NCBI GenBank assembly: GCA_963835685.1 | Contig: CAWIGI010000010.1 | Span: 124,001 to 188,000, forward strand | Length of the DNA: 64,000 nt | Origin: DATAGF01 sp963835685 | Lineage (GTDB): Bacteria; Actinomycetota; Thermoleophilia; Miltoncostaeales; Miltoncostaeaceae | Reading direction: 5' to 3' | Part shown: in pieces, positions 1-8,596 of the stretch | Layout of the letters: each line of letters opens with the position of its first letter | How positions within the stretch are numbered: position 1 is the stretch's first letter | Program-made: the position numbers and the translations under genes | Notes under the pieces: generated by a model | Databases searched by the model: none | Told to the model about the DNA's origin: nothing | The model's input: the letters and a program-made list of their open reading frames with translations, nothing else

Positions 1-203
1 GCGGCGCGCAGCACGGTGCGAAGGGCGCGGGCGATGCGCCCCCCGCGCCCGATGACCTGGCCGAGGTCCTGCTCGGCGACGTAGAGCGAGATCACGCGGG
101 AGGTGCCGTCGCGCTCCTCCTTCACCTCGACCTGGTCGGGGTTGTCGACCAGGCCGCGGGCCAGCGTCTGGATCATCGCGGCGAGCGGGCTCGGCTCGGC
201 CAC
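1..203 (-). CDS. khpA: KH-domain RNA-binding protein KhpA, 3' end cut by window edge
   Basis: Small single-KH-domain RNA-binding protein (YlqC/KhpA family), which with KhpB influences RNA metabolism and cell elongation in Gram-positive bacteria. The visible 67 residues begin at a GTG and contain the KH signature GRGG followed by RIARALRTVL, preceded by a strand reading RVISLYVAEQDLGQVIG. The C-terminus lies beyond the left edge. It sits 5 nt after the rpsP stop, in the order ffh-rpsP-khpA that is usual in actinobacteria and firmicutes, so it is probably co-transcribed. Family assignment is firm; function is taken from the family. Confidence 0.88.
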   Translation of the reverse strand, partial: MAEPSPLAAMIQTLARGLVDNPDQVEVKEERDGTSRVISLYVAEQDLGQVIGRGGRIARALRTVLRA

Positions 204-208
204 GCCGG

Positions 209-454
209 CTACGCGGCGGCCTTCGCGGCGATCTTCATGAGCTTCCTCACCGCGGGGGTCGGCTGGGCGCCCTTGGCGATCCAGCCGTTGGCCTTGTCGA
301 GGTCGATCTCGACGATCGACGGGTCGGTCTGCGGGTTGTAGCGCCCGATCGTCTCGATGGTCCGCCCGTCCCGGGGCGAGCGGGAGTCGGCGACGACCAC
401 CCGGTAGATGGCGTTCTTCTTGCTGCCCACGCGGGCGAGGCGGATCTTGACCAC
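209..454 (-). CDS. rpsP: 30S ribosomal protein S16
   Basis: Ribosomal protein S16, an assembly protein of the 30S subunit body. The 81-residue product starts MVKIRLARVGSKKNAIYRVV, the hallmark N-terminus of S16, and has the conserved VADSRSPRDGR and ETIGRYNP segments. Length is normal for the family (about 80-90 residues). It lies 16 nt downstream of ffh and 5 nt upstream of khpA, consistent with one transcription unit on the minus strand. Confidence 0.97.
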   Translation of the reverse strand: MVKIRLARVGSKKNAIYRVVVADSRSPRDGRTIETIGRYNPQTDPSIVEIDLDKANGWIAKGAQPTPAVRKLMKIAAKAAA

Positions 455-470
455 GGTGCTCCTTGCTCGT

Positions 471-1793
471 TTACGAGGGACTGCCGAAGAGCGCCGGCAG
501 GCCGCCGCGCCCCATCTGCTTCATCAGCTTGCGCATCTGCTTGAACTGCGACAGGAGCTGGTTGACCTCCTGGACGCTGGTGCCGCTGCCCGACGCGATG
601 CGCCGCCGGCGGCTGCCGTTGATGATCTCCGGGTGGCGGCGCTCGGACGGGGTCATGCTGTGAATGATCGCCTCGATCCGGTCGAGCTGGCGGTCGTCCA
701 CCTCCACGTCCTTCGCCTTGGCGACGGCGCGGAAGCCCGGGATCATGCCGAGGACCTGGGACATCGGGCCCATCTTGCGGACCTGCCCCATCTGCTCGAG
801 GAAGTCCTCGAGCGTCAGCGATCCGCCGCGGATCTTCTGCTCCAGGGCCACCGGGTCGCCGAGCTCGACCGTCGCCTGCGCCTTCTCCACCAGGCTGAGG
901 ACGTCGCCCATCCCGAGGATGCGCGAGGCCATGCGGTCGGGGTGGAAGGGCTCGAGCGCGTCGAGCTTCTCGCCCGTGCCGATGAACAGGATCGGCAGTC
1001 CGGTGACCGCCCGCACCGACAGCGCGGCGCCGCCGCGCGCGTCGCCGTCGAGCTTGGTGAGCGCGACGCCGTCGACGTGCGCGACCTCCGCGAAGGCCGC
1101 CGCCACCTCGACCGCGGTCTGGCCGGTCATGGCGTCGAGGACGAGCACCACGCTGGTGGGGTCCACCGCGTCCCGGACCCGCACGAGCTCGGCCATCATC
1201 TCCTCGTCGATCGTGAGGCGGCCGGCGGTGTCGACGATCACCAGGTCACGCCCGCCGCGCCGGGCGGCCTCGACCCCGCGCCGGGCGATGGCGGCGGCGT
1301 CGGTGCCGTCCTCGCGGTGCACCGGGACGTCGATCTGCGCCCCGAGCACCGCGAGCTGCTCGGCCGCGGCCGGGCGGTGCACGTCGCAGGCCACGAGCAT
1401 CGGGGCGCGTCCCTGGGAGTGGAAGTGCCGCGCGAGCTTGGCCGCGCAGGTCGTCTTGCCCGACCCCTGCAGGCCCGCCATGAGGACGATCGTGGGCGGC
1501 TTCGAGGCGAGCGCCAGAGCCACGTTCGCCTCGCCCATGAGGGCCGTGAGCTCCTCGCTGACGATCTTCACGACCTGCTGGTCGGGGGTGAGCGACTCCA
1601 TCACCTCGGCGCCCTTGGCGCGGGCGGCGATGGCCGTCGTCAGCTGCTTGACGACGGGAAGGCTGACGTCGGCCTCCAGCAGCGATAGCCGGATGGCGCG
1701 CATGGCCTGGTCGATGTCGGACTCGGTGAGCTTCCCGCGGCCCCGCAGGCCGGAGAAGACCCCCTGCAACTTGTCGGTGAGGGCGTCGAACAT
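471..1793 (-). CDS. ffh: Signal recognition particle protein Ffh
   Basis: GTPase subunit of the signal recognition particle; binds 4.5S RNA and signal sequences of nascent membrane proteins and docks with FtsY. The 440-residue protein has an N domain (about 1-90), the G domain with P-loop GLQGSGKTT, DVHRPAA, DTAGR and TKLDGDARGG motifs, and a Met-rich C-terminal M domain ending around LLSQFKQMRKLMKQMGRGG. Start is ATG. It is followed closely by rpsP, and ftsY, its receptor, lies 36 nt upstream, so both halves of the targeting cycle sit side by side. Confidence 0.97.
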   Translation of the reverse strand: MFDALTDKLQGVFSGLRGRGKLTESDIDQAMRAIRLSLLEADVSLPVVKQLTTAIAARAKGAEVMESLTPDQQVVKIVSEELTALMGEANVALALASKPPTIVLMAGLQGSGKTTCAAKLARHFHSQGRAPMLVACDVHRPAAAEQLAVLGAQIDVPVHREDGTDAAAIARRGVEAARRGGRDLVIVDTAGRLTIDEEMMAELVRVRDAVDPTSVVLVLDAMTGQTAVEVAAAFAEVAHVDGVALTKLDGDARGGAALSVRAVTGLPILFIGTGEKLDALEPFHPDRMASRILGMGDVLSLVEKAQATVELGDPVALEQKIRGGSLTLEDFLEQMGQVRKMGPMSQVLGMIPGFRAVAKAKDVEVDDRQLDRIEAIIHSMTPSERRHPEIINGSRRRRIASGSGTSVQEVNQLLSQFKQMRKLMKQMGRGGLPALFGSPS

Positions 1794-1829
1794 GGGCGCA
1801 ACCGGCGATGTTAGCGGAGGCCGGGGCCC

Positions 1830-2837
1830 CTACTGTTCCGGCGAGAAGATCGCCTGCGCGAAGGCGCGGCCGTCGAAGGGCTGCAGGTCCTCCAGGCGCT
1901 CGCCGGACCCGACGAGCTTGACCGGGATGCCGAGCTCGCGCCGGATGGCCACGGCGATGCCCCCGCGGGCGGTGCCGTCCACCTTCGTCAGCACCACGCC
2001 CGTCAGGTCGGCGGCCTCGTCGAACAGGCGCGCCTGGCTAAGCCCGTTCTGGCCGGTGGTCGCGTCGAGCACCAGCAGGACCTCGTGCGGAGCGTCGGGG
2101 TCGACCTTGCCGACGACCGCCGCGACCTTGCGCAGCTCCTCCATGAGGTTGTGCTGGGTCTGGAGCCGGCCCGCCGTGTCGATGAGCACCACGTCGGCGT
2201 CCCGCGCCCGGCCGGACGCCACGGCGTCGTAGGCGACGGCGCCCGGGTCGGCGCCCTGGGACTGGCGCACGAAGTGGGCGCCCGAGCGCTCGGCCCAGAC
2301 CGCGAGCTGGTCGATCGCCGCCGCGCGGAAGGTGTCCGCGGCGCCGATGACGACCCGCTGGTCGAGCTCGCCGAGGCGGTGGGCCAGCTTGCCGATCGTG
2401 GTCGTCTTGCCGCTCCCGTTGACGCCGACGATCAGCACGACCGTGGGCGAGCCGACGAGCGGGATCCGCGGCGGGTCGGCGGCCATCCGGACCGCGATGG
2501 CCTCCCAGAGGGCCCGCGACAGGTCGGCGCCGCTCGTGATGCGGCCCTGCTCGGCCTCCCCCCGCAGCTCCTCGATGAGCTCGACGGTGGCGTCCACCCC
2601 CACGTCGGCGGTGATCAGGGCGTCCTCGAGCTCCTCCCACGTCTCGGCGGTCACGAGCTTGGGCGCGAAGATGCCCGCGAGCTGGGGCGAGATCGCCTGC
2701 CGCGGCTTGGTCAGGTTCTCGCGGAGGCGGGCGAACATGCCGCGCCGGCCGGCCGACTCCTCCTGCTCCGAGCCGTCGGCGAGCCCGAAGAGCTCCGCCC
2801 ATGCCTCCCGATCGACGCCCGGCCCCGCGGGGCTCAC
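1830..2837 (-). CDS. ftsY: Signal recognition particle receptor FtsY
   Basis: Membrane-associated SRP receptor GTPase. The 335-residue product (GTG start overlapping the smc stop as GTGA) has a short N-terminal acidic stretch, an NG domain with P-loop GVNGSGKTTTIGKLA, AADTFRAAA, DTAGRLQTQ and TKVDGTARGG motifs, and a C-terminus ending in SPEQ. The reading frame is open far upstream of this GTG, but that extension is antisense-like Arg/Gly-rich sequence inside smc and is not part of the protein. Gene order smc-ftsY-ffh is the actinobacterial arrangement. Confidence 0.95.
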   Translation of the reverse strand: MSPAGPGVDREAWAELFGLADGSEQEESAGRRGMFARLRENLTKPRQAISPQLAGIFAPKLVTAETWEELEDALITADVGVDATVELIEELRGEAEQGRITSGADLSRALWEAIAVRMAADPPRIPLVGSPTVVLIVGVNGSGKTTTIGKLAHRLGELDQRVVIGAADTFRAAAIDQLAVWAERSGAHFVRQSQGADPGAVAYDAVASGRARDADVVLIDTAGRLQTQHNLMEELRKVAAVVGKVDPDAPHEVLLVLDATTGQNGLSQARLFDEAADLTGVVLTKVDGTARGGIAVAIRRELGIPVKLVGSGERLEDLQPFDGRAFAQAIFSPEQ

Positions 2838-5800
2838 GCCGAGCGGCCGCCCGGGATCGCCCGCAGGGCCCGCCGCACGTACGGCTGGGCCGGGCCCTCC
2901 ACGTCGCGGCTCAGGCGCCTGGCCACGACCTGGGAGACGCCCTCGCCCGCCATCGTCACGCCGAACAGGGTCTCCGCGGCCTCCACCGTCGGCTGCTGGT
3001 GGGTGATGAGGATGAACTGGGTGTGCTCGGAGAGGCTCCTCACGACCGACAAGAAGCGCCCCAGGTTCACGTCGTCGAGCGCCGCCTCGACCTCGTCCAG
3101 CAGGTAGAAGGGCGCGGGCCGGGCCATGGCGAGCGACAGCAGGAAGGCGAGCGCGACCAGGGACCGCTCGCCGCCGGACATCAGCGTGAGCGAGCGAGCG
3201 CGCTTCCCGGCGGGCACGACCTCGACCTCGATGCCCTCCTCGCCCTCCTCGTCCGCGACGGCGCGCAGGCGCCCCTCGCCGCCGGGGAAGAGCAGCCCGC
3301 ACACCTCGCCGAAGCGGTCGCGCAGGCCGTCGAAGACCGCGTCGAACCCCTCCGCGACCGCGGCGTCCAGCTCGTGGAGGTGGTCTCGCAGCGCGCCGGC
3401 CGCCCCCTCGAGATCCTCGATCTGAGCCGCCATCTCGGCCTCGCGCTCGCCGAGCTCCTCGCGCTCGCCCGCGGCAAGCGGGTTGACCTCGCCCAGCGCC
3501 GCGCGGCGGCGCTCGAGCTCCTCGACGAGGGCGGCCGCCTCCTCGGGCGCCGGCAGCGCCGTGCCGTCGGGGGGCGCGGGACCGGCCTCGGCGGCGCGCT
3601 CGGCGGCGACCGCCTCCTCCACCTCCGCCCGATGCGACTCCTCGCCGGCCGCCGCCGCCGCCCGCTCGGCGACGTCGACGCCCGCCTGCGCCGACGACAG
3701 CCCCGCGTCGAGCTCGCGCACCCGCGCGGCCGCCTCGGAGAGGCGGGCCTGCGCGGCCTCCGCCTGCGGGGCGAGCGCGGCCGACGCGGCCTCGAGCGCG
3801 CGCACCGAGCGGAGCGCGGGCTCCAGGTCGGCATCGGCGTCCTCGGTCTCCTCGGCGAGCGCCTCGGTCGCGGCCGCGCGGGCGCGGGCCTCGGCCTCGG
3901 CCGCCCGGGCGGCGGCGAGCGACGTGCGCCCGTCGGCGGCGGCCGCGGCCGCGTCGCGGTGCTCCCGCGCGGCGGCGTCGGCGGCGGCGCGGGCCTCCAC
4001 CGCGGCCTCCGACGCGGCGCGGGCCGCGGCGCGGGCCGCGGCCCGACGCTCCGCGGCGGCGTCCCGCTCCGCGCCGCGCCCGGTCTCCTCGGCCTCCAGC
4101 ACCTCGACGTCGATCGCGGCCTGGGCCGCCTGCTCGGCCCGCCCACCCGCCTCGGCACGCGCCGCGGCGAGCCGCTCGGCGGCGCGGGAGCGGGCGCGCT
4201 CGGCCGCCCGCCTGCGGGCGAGGAGGGCGGCGTGGGCGGCCGAGGCCGCCTCCGCGCGCGCGGTGGCGGCCTCCGCGTCGGCGGCCGCCGCGGTCGCCGC
4301 CTCCAGCGCCCGCGCGTGGAGGGCGCGCCGGGCCCACCCGCCTCCGTACCGCGCCATCACCCCGTCGGCCGGGCGCAGGGCGTGGCCGTCGGCGGTGACG
4401 GCCAGGCCGGGGGCGCCGGGCGGGACGTCCTCCAGCCGCTCGACCAGCCACGCGTCGGCGAGCAGGCGCTGCAGATGAGGCCGCGCGGCGCCGGAGCACG
4501 ACCGCACCAGATCCCAGAGGGGGCGCCCGCCGGGCGGCGCAGCGCCCGCGGGCCGGCCGGGGGCCGGGAGGGCGACGTGGCTCGCGCCCGCGTCGAGCGC
4601 CGCCCGGCCCTCGTCCAGGGACCCCGCGGCGACCGCGTCGGCCAGCACGCCGAGCGCTGCCGCGACGGCGCGCTCGGCGCCGGACTCCACCTCCAGGCCG
4701 TCGCCGAGGGCCGCCCCGCCGCGCCGCACCTCGTCACCGGGCGCCAGGGCCCGCTCGGCGGCCCGAGCCTCGCGCAGGCGCTCCTCGCCGCCGGCGCGGA
4801 GCGCGGCGGCGTCGGCGGCCGCGCGGGCCGCCGCCTCCTCGCGATCGGCCCAGAGCCGGGCGCGGGCCGCCGCGATCTCGTCGCGGCGCTCGCAGCGCTC
4901 CACCGCCCCGCCGGCGCCCTCTGCGCCGGCCAGCCCCGCGAGGCGCCGCCGGGCCTCTCGCAGGGCGTCCGCGGCCTCGGCCGCGCGCCGGTCGGCCTCG
5001 GCGGCCTCGCGCTCGGCGCCCGCCAGCGCGGCGGTCGCCAGCGCCGCCGCGTCCTCCAGGCCCCGGTGCTCCGCGCGGGCCGCCCGGTCGCGCTCCTCCG
5101 CGGCGGCCGCGGCCGCGTCGGCGCGCGTGGCCCGCGCGCTCGCGGCGGCGGCCTCCCCCGACGCCGACGACACCGCGGTCACGAGACCCCCCAGCCGCTC
5201 CGCGGCGGCGCGCCGCCGCTCGGCGCGCTCGGCGGCGGCTCGCTGCGCCCCCGCCAGCCGCTCGGCCGCCAGCTCGGCCCGGCCGGCGGTCCGCTCGGCG
5301 GCGATCCGGAGGGCGTTCGCCAGCTCCTGAGCGGCCGCTGCGCCGGCGGCCGCCCTGTCGCGGGCGCCGGCGGCCTCGGCGCGCCCGCCGCGGGCCGCGG
5401 CGAGCGCCTCCGCGGCCTCCTCGGCGCGCCCCCGGAGGCCGGCGGCGCGATCCGCCGCCTGGCGGAGGGCCTCGGCCGCCGCGCGGGCGCGGGCCGCGCC
5501 CGCGGCGCCGCGGGCCGCCTCGACCTCGGCCTCGAGCGCCCTGGCGCGGTCGGCCGCGCGGGCCTGGCGGTCCAGGGCGCGGGCGCGGCTCCGCACCTCG
5601 CCGGCCAGGTCGCGCGCCCGGTCGAGCTTCTCGCCGACCCGGGCCAGCTTCTGCTCGGCCCGCCGGCGCCGGCGCTTGGCGACCGCGACGCCGGCCGCGG
5701 CGTTGACCATCGCCCTCCGCTCGACCGGCGTGCTCGTGCACAGGGCCTCCACCTGCCCCTGCCGGATGACGGCGAGCGAGTCGGGGCCGAGGCCCTGGGC

Positions 5801-6181
5801 CGCGAGCGCCTCCTGGACGTCGAGCAGCCGGCAGCCGGCGCCGTTGAGCCGGTAGTCCGCCTCGCCGGCGCGGGTGAGGCGGCGCGCGGCCTCGAGCTCG
5901 GCGGGCCCCGGGACGACCGCCTCGTCGGACGAGAGGACGACGGCGACCTCGGCAAGGGGCGCCGCTGGGCGGCGCGGCCCGCCCGAGTAGAGCACCTCGG
6001 CCATGCCGCCGGCGCGCAGGCGCGCGGCCCGCTGCTCTCCGAGCGCCCAGAGGACGGCCTCGGCGAGGTTGCTCTTGCCCGAGCCGTTCGGGCCCACGAC
6101 CACGTTGAGCCCGGGGCCGAACTCCAGCGTCGTGGGCTCGGCGAACGACTTGAAGCCGCGCAGGGTGAGGCCGCTCAGCAC
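2834..6181 (-). CDS. smc: Chromosome segregation ATPase SMC
   Basis: Structural maintenance of chromosomes protein, the ATPase arm of bacterial condensin; acts with ScpA and ScpB, whose genes are at 52825-54134 in this window. The 1115-residue product begins VLSGLTLRGFKSFAEPT. Walker A GPNGSGKSN is at residues 30-38, a globular hinge lies in the middle, and near the C-terminus are the ABC signature LMSGGERSL and Walker B FYLLDEVEAALDD. The two coiled-coil arms are extremely Ala/Arg/Glu-rich. The length is slightly short of the usual 1150-1190 residues. The GTG start overlaps the rnc stop by 7 nt; a longer open frame upstream lies inside rnc and is rejected. Confidence 0.95.
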   Translation of the reverse strand: MLSGLTLRGFKSFAEPTTLEFGPGLNVVVGPNGSGKSNLAEAVLWALGEQRAARLRAGGMAEVLYSGGPRRPAAPLAEVAVVLSSDEAVVPGPAELEAARRLTRAGEADYRLNGAGCRLLDVQEALAAQGLGPDSLAVIRQGQVEALCTSTPVERRAMVNAAAGVAVAKRRRRRAEQKLARVGEKLDRARDLAGEVRSRARALDRQARAADRARALEAEVEAARGAAGAARARAAAEALRQAADRAAGLRGRAEEAAEALAAARGGRAEAAGARDRAAAGAAAAQELANALRIAAERTAGRAELAAERLAGAQRAAAERAERRRAAAERLGGLVTAVSSASGEAAAASARATRADAAAAAAEERDRAARAEHRGLEDAAALATAALAGAEREAAEADRRAAEAADALREARRRLAGLAGAEGAGGAVERCERRDEIAAARARLWADREEAAARAAADAAALRAGGEERLREARAAERALAPGDEVRRGGAALGDGLEVESGAERAVAAALGVLADAVAAGSLDEGRAALDAGASHVALPAPGRPAGAAPPGGRPLWDLVRSCSGAARPHLQRLLADAWLVERLEDVPPGAPGLAVTADGHALRPADGVMARYGGGWARRALHARALEAATAAAADAEAATARAEAASAAHAALLARRRAAERARSRAAERLAAARAEAGGRAEQAAQAAIDVEVLEAEETGRGAERDAAAERRAAARAAARAASEAAVEARAAADAAAREHRDAAAAAADGRTSLAAARAAEAEARARAAATEALAEETEDADADLEPALRSVRALEAASAALAPQAEAAQARLSEAAARVRELDAGLSSAQAGVDVAERAAAAAGEESHRAEVEEAVAAERAAEAGPAPPDGTALPAPEEAAALVEELERRRAALGEVNPLAAGEREELGEREAEMAAQIEDLEGAAGALRDHLHELDAAVAEGFDAVFDGLRDRFGEVCGLLFPGGEGRLRAVADEEGEEGIEVEVVPAGKRARSLTLMSGGERSLVALAFLLSLAMARPAPFYLLDEVEAALDDVNLGRFLSVVRSLSEHTQFILITHQQPTVEAAETLFGVTMAGEGVSQVVARRLSRDVEGPAQPYVRRALRAIPGGRSA

Positions 6182-6873
6182 GCGGTCTCCTCGGCGAGCG
6201 CCCGCAGGGCGGTCGCGGCCGCGACCTGCTCGGAGGCCTGCTTGGACGGGCCGGCGCCCTCGCCCATCGGCCGGCCATCGAGCCGCACGCGCGTGGTGAA
6301 GATGCGCCGCTGGGGCGGCCCCTGCGCGTCGATCAGCTCGTAGGCGACCTCCAGCCGGCGCCGCGCGGCCTCCTCCTGGAGCGTCGTCTTCGGGTCGCGC
6401 GAGCCCGGCACGGCCGCCGCGAGCGCCGGGCCGAACGCCTCGACCACCCCGGCGCGGGTCTCGTCGGCGCCGAGGTCGAGCCATGCCGCTCCGATGACGG
6501 CCTCGGCGAGGGCCGCCCGCACGCTGGGCCGGCCGGCCAGGTCGGCGGCGGACTGGGCGCGACGCGAGGGCGCGGCGGCCGCGAACGCCTCGGGCAGCCC
6601 GGCCGCGACGGCGGCCGCGGCGCAGGACTCGCGATCGACCACCGCCTGCCGCATCCAGGACAGCTCGCCCTCGTCGACCTCGGGGTGGCGGCGCATGAGC
6701 TCCTCGCTGACGATCACGCCGAGAACGCTGTCGCCGAGGAACTCGAGCCGCTCGTAGGAGGCGTCACGACGCCGCACCCAGGAGCTGTGGGTGAAGACCT
6801 GGCGGCGGCGGGACGCGGAGAGGCCCGCGGCGAGGCGGGCCAGCCCGGTCTCGGCCGGATCCGCGGCACTCAG
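6175..6873 (-). CDS. rnc: Ribonuclease III, probable CTG start
   Basis: Double-strand-specific endoribonuclease for rRNA processing. The catalytic signature ERLEFLGDSV is at residues 41-50, with a second conserved acidic segment EVDEGEL and a C-terminal dsRNA-binding domain (TTLQEEAARR... and PSKQASEQVAAATAL). The conserved N-terminal stretch QVFTHSSW lies upstream of the first in-frame ATG/GTG/TTG (a GTG at 6777). Reading back to the acpP stop finds only a CTG at 6873-6871, overlapping that stop as CTGA. This start gives 232 residues, the normal family length (about 225-245). A CTG start, or a base error from GTG or ATG, is inferred. Confidence 0.9.
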   Translation of the reverse strand: MSAADPAETGLARLAAGLSASRRRQVFTHSSWVRRRDASYERLEFLGDSVLGVIVSEELMRRHPEVDEGELSWMRQAVVDRESCAAAAVAAGLPEAFAAAAPSRRAQSAADLAGRPSVRAALAEAVIGAAWLDLGADETRAGVVEAFGPALAAAVPGSRDPKTTLQEEAARRRLEVAYELIDAQGPPQRRIFTTRVRLDGRPMGEGAGPSKQASEQVAAATALRALAEETAC

Positions 6874-7112
6874 GCGCTCTTGGCCACCACGAAGTTGACC
6901 GCCTGCCCCACCGTCGCGATCTTCTCCGCCTCCTCGTCGGGGATCTTGAGCTTGAACCGATCCTCCATCTCCATGATCAGCTCGACCAGGTCCAGCGAGT
7001 CCGCGTTCAGGTCCTCCTGGAACGACGACTCCTCGGTGACCTCCGCGGGATCGACCCCGAGCTGCTCCACCAGGATGGCGCGGACCTCCTCGACGGCCTT
7101 GTCTCGATCCAA
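6870..7112 (-). CDS. acpP: Acyl carrier protein
   Basis: Carrier protein that holds growing fatty acyl chains on a phosphopantetheine arm. The 80-residue acidic product has the canonical DSLDLVELIMEMED motif; the Ser in NADSLD is the attachment site. Length and composition are typical. It follows plsX by 98 nt, a gap in which I see no gene, and its stop overlaps the apparent CTG start of rnc. The plsX-acpP-rnc-smc order is conserved across Gram-positive bacteria. Confidence 0.97.
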   Translation of the reverse strand: MDRDKAVEEVRAILVEQLGVDPAEVTEESSFQEDLNADSLDLVELIMEMEDRFKLKIPDEEAEKIATVGQAVNFVVAKSA

Positions 7113-7210
7113 CCCTCGTCCCCCTCTGTCCGCGCCAGGCTGGCGACGCTCTGGCTGGTCAACCTACACGGGCTCTCGGACGATCCGATGGCCCCGACGA
7201 CCGGCGAATC

Positions 7211-8233
7211 CTACGCGGCGGGAGAGGGTTCGGCGCCCTCGCCGGCCAGCGCCTCGGCGAATTGGGCCGCCAGGCGCTCCCGCGTCCCGCGCGCCGCGAG
7301 ACGCACCGCGTTGGCGATCCCGCGCCCGGTGGAGTTGCCGTGCCCGATGACGGCGAGCCCGCGGACGCCCAGCAGCACCGCGCCGCCGTAGCTCTCGGGG
7401 TCGATCCGCTCGCGCATTCGCCGCATCGCCGGCCGCACGAGCAGCCCACCGACCCTCCCGGGGAGGGTCGCGCCGACGGCCGCGCGCACCTCGCCCAGCA
7501 GGAACCCCGCGGTCCCCTCCATGGTCTTGAGGACGACGTTGCCCGTGAACCCGTCGGTCACGACGACATCGACCGCCCGCGCGAGGATGTCGCGGCCCTC
7601 GACGTTGCCCGCGAAGCCCGGCGTCTCGCGGAGCAGGGCGTGCGCCGCGAGCACCTCCTCGCTGCCCTTGACGGCCTCCTCGCCGATCGACAGCAGCCCC
7701 ACGCGCGGCGCCGCGATGCCGAGCACGTCGCGCGCGAAGAGGCGCCCCATCAGCGCCAGGTGGGGGTAGTGCTCCGGCCGGGCCTCCGCGCTGGCGCCGG
7801 CGTCCAGCATCACGACCGGCCGGCCACCGGCGGCGGGGAGGGTGACCGCGATGGCCGGGCGGATGACGCCGGGGATGCGGCGCATGTGCAGGGTCGCCGC
7901 CGCGAGGGTCGCGCCGGTGTTGCCCGCCGAGACGGCGGCCCCCGCGCGCCCCTCGCCCACCAGGCGGCAGGCTATCGAGACGGAGGAGCCGGGCTTCGCC
8001 CTCACGGCCCGCGCGCCCTCCTCGTCCGAGCCGATGATCTCCGGGGCGTGGACCACCTCCACGCCGCTCGCGCCCTCGGCGCCCTGGCGCGCCAGCTCGG
8101 CGCTCAGCGCGCGCTCGTCGCCGACAAGCAGGATCCGGGCGCCCTCGCGCGCCACCTCGAGGGCGCCCGCCACAGGGGCGGCCGGCGCGTGATCGCCGCC
8201 CATCCCGTCCAGCGCGACCACGACGTCGGCCAC
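7211..8233 (-). CDS. plsX: Phosphate acyltransferase PlsX
   Basis: Converts acyl-ACP and phosphate to acyl-phosphate, the first step of the PlsX/PlsY phospholipid route. The 340-residue protein starts MADVVVALDGMGGDHAP, the characteristic PlsX N-terminus, and contains SAGNTGATLAA and VVTDGFTGNVVLKTMEG, both diagnostic. It follows rpmF by 39 nt. The pairing with acpP immediately downstream makes biochemical sense, since acyl-ACP is its substrate. Confidence 0.96.
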   Translation of the reverse strand: MADVVVALDGMGGDHAPAAPVAGALEVAREGARILLVGDERALSAELARQGAEGASGVEVVHAPEIIGSDEEGARAVRAKPGSSVSIACRLVGEGRAGAAVSAGNTGATLAAATLHMRRIPGVIRPAIAVTLPAAGGRPVVMLDAGASAEARPEHYPHLALMGRLFARDVLGIAAPRVGLLSIGEEAVKGSEEVLAAHALLRETPGFAGNVEGRDILARAVDVVVTDGFTGNVVLKTMEGTAGFLLGEVRAAVGATLPGRVGGLLVRPAMRRMRERIDPESYGGAVLLGVRGLAVIGHGNSTGRGIANAVRLAARGTRERLAAQFAEALAGEGAEPSPAA

Positions 8234-8272
8234 CGGTCCGACCTCAGGCGCCGGCGCCGGGCGCTCGGACCC

Positions 8273-8452
8273 TCAGCCCTCGATCTCGACGACCGGGCGG
8301 CCGCGGTAGTAGCCGCAGACGCCGCAGACGTGGTGGGTGCGGACCGGGCTGGAGCACCGCGGGCAACGGCCCATCCGGGTCGCCTCGATGGCGTGCGTCG
8401 CCCTCCGCGTGTCGCGGCGCTGCCTGGAGGTCTTTCGCTTCGGAACGGCCAC
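8273..8452 (-). CDS. rpmF: 50S ribosomal protein L32
   Basis: Ribosomal protein L32, 59 residues from a GTG start: VAVPKRKTSRQRRDTRRATH is the invariant family N-terminus. Two cysteine pairs (CPRC and CGVC) form the zinc ribbon, so this is the zinc-binding C+ type. In most actinobacteria yceD lies directly upstream in the same operon. Here yceD is about 2.4 kb away, beyond oppositely oriented inserted DNA, so rpmF must now depend on a promoter in 8453-8596, between it and the divergent nitrilase gene. Confidence 0.96.
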   Translation of the reverse strand: MAVPKRKTSRQRRDTRRATHAIEATRMGRCPRCSSPVRTHHVCGVCGYYRGRPVVEIEG

Positions 8453-8596
8453 GCGGTCACCAACCGGTCGGGGGGCTCGCGGAAGGGTAGCGGGCGAAGC
8501 CGCGCGGCAAAAGGCGCGGCCATGACGCCCGCCATGACGCGCGCGGGACGCCGGTGAGGAAGGATGCGCCCACGGGATCGAGTGAGGAGGGCTCTG

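Noticed and set aside
2801..6343. Plus-strand open frame of 1180 codons opposite smc
   Set aside because: It is the antisense shadow of the Ala/Arg-rich smc coiled coil. The product is low-complexity Arg/Gly/Leu with no domain, and smc on the other strand has all family motifs.
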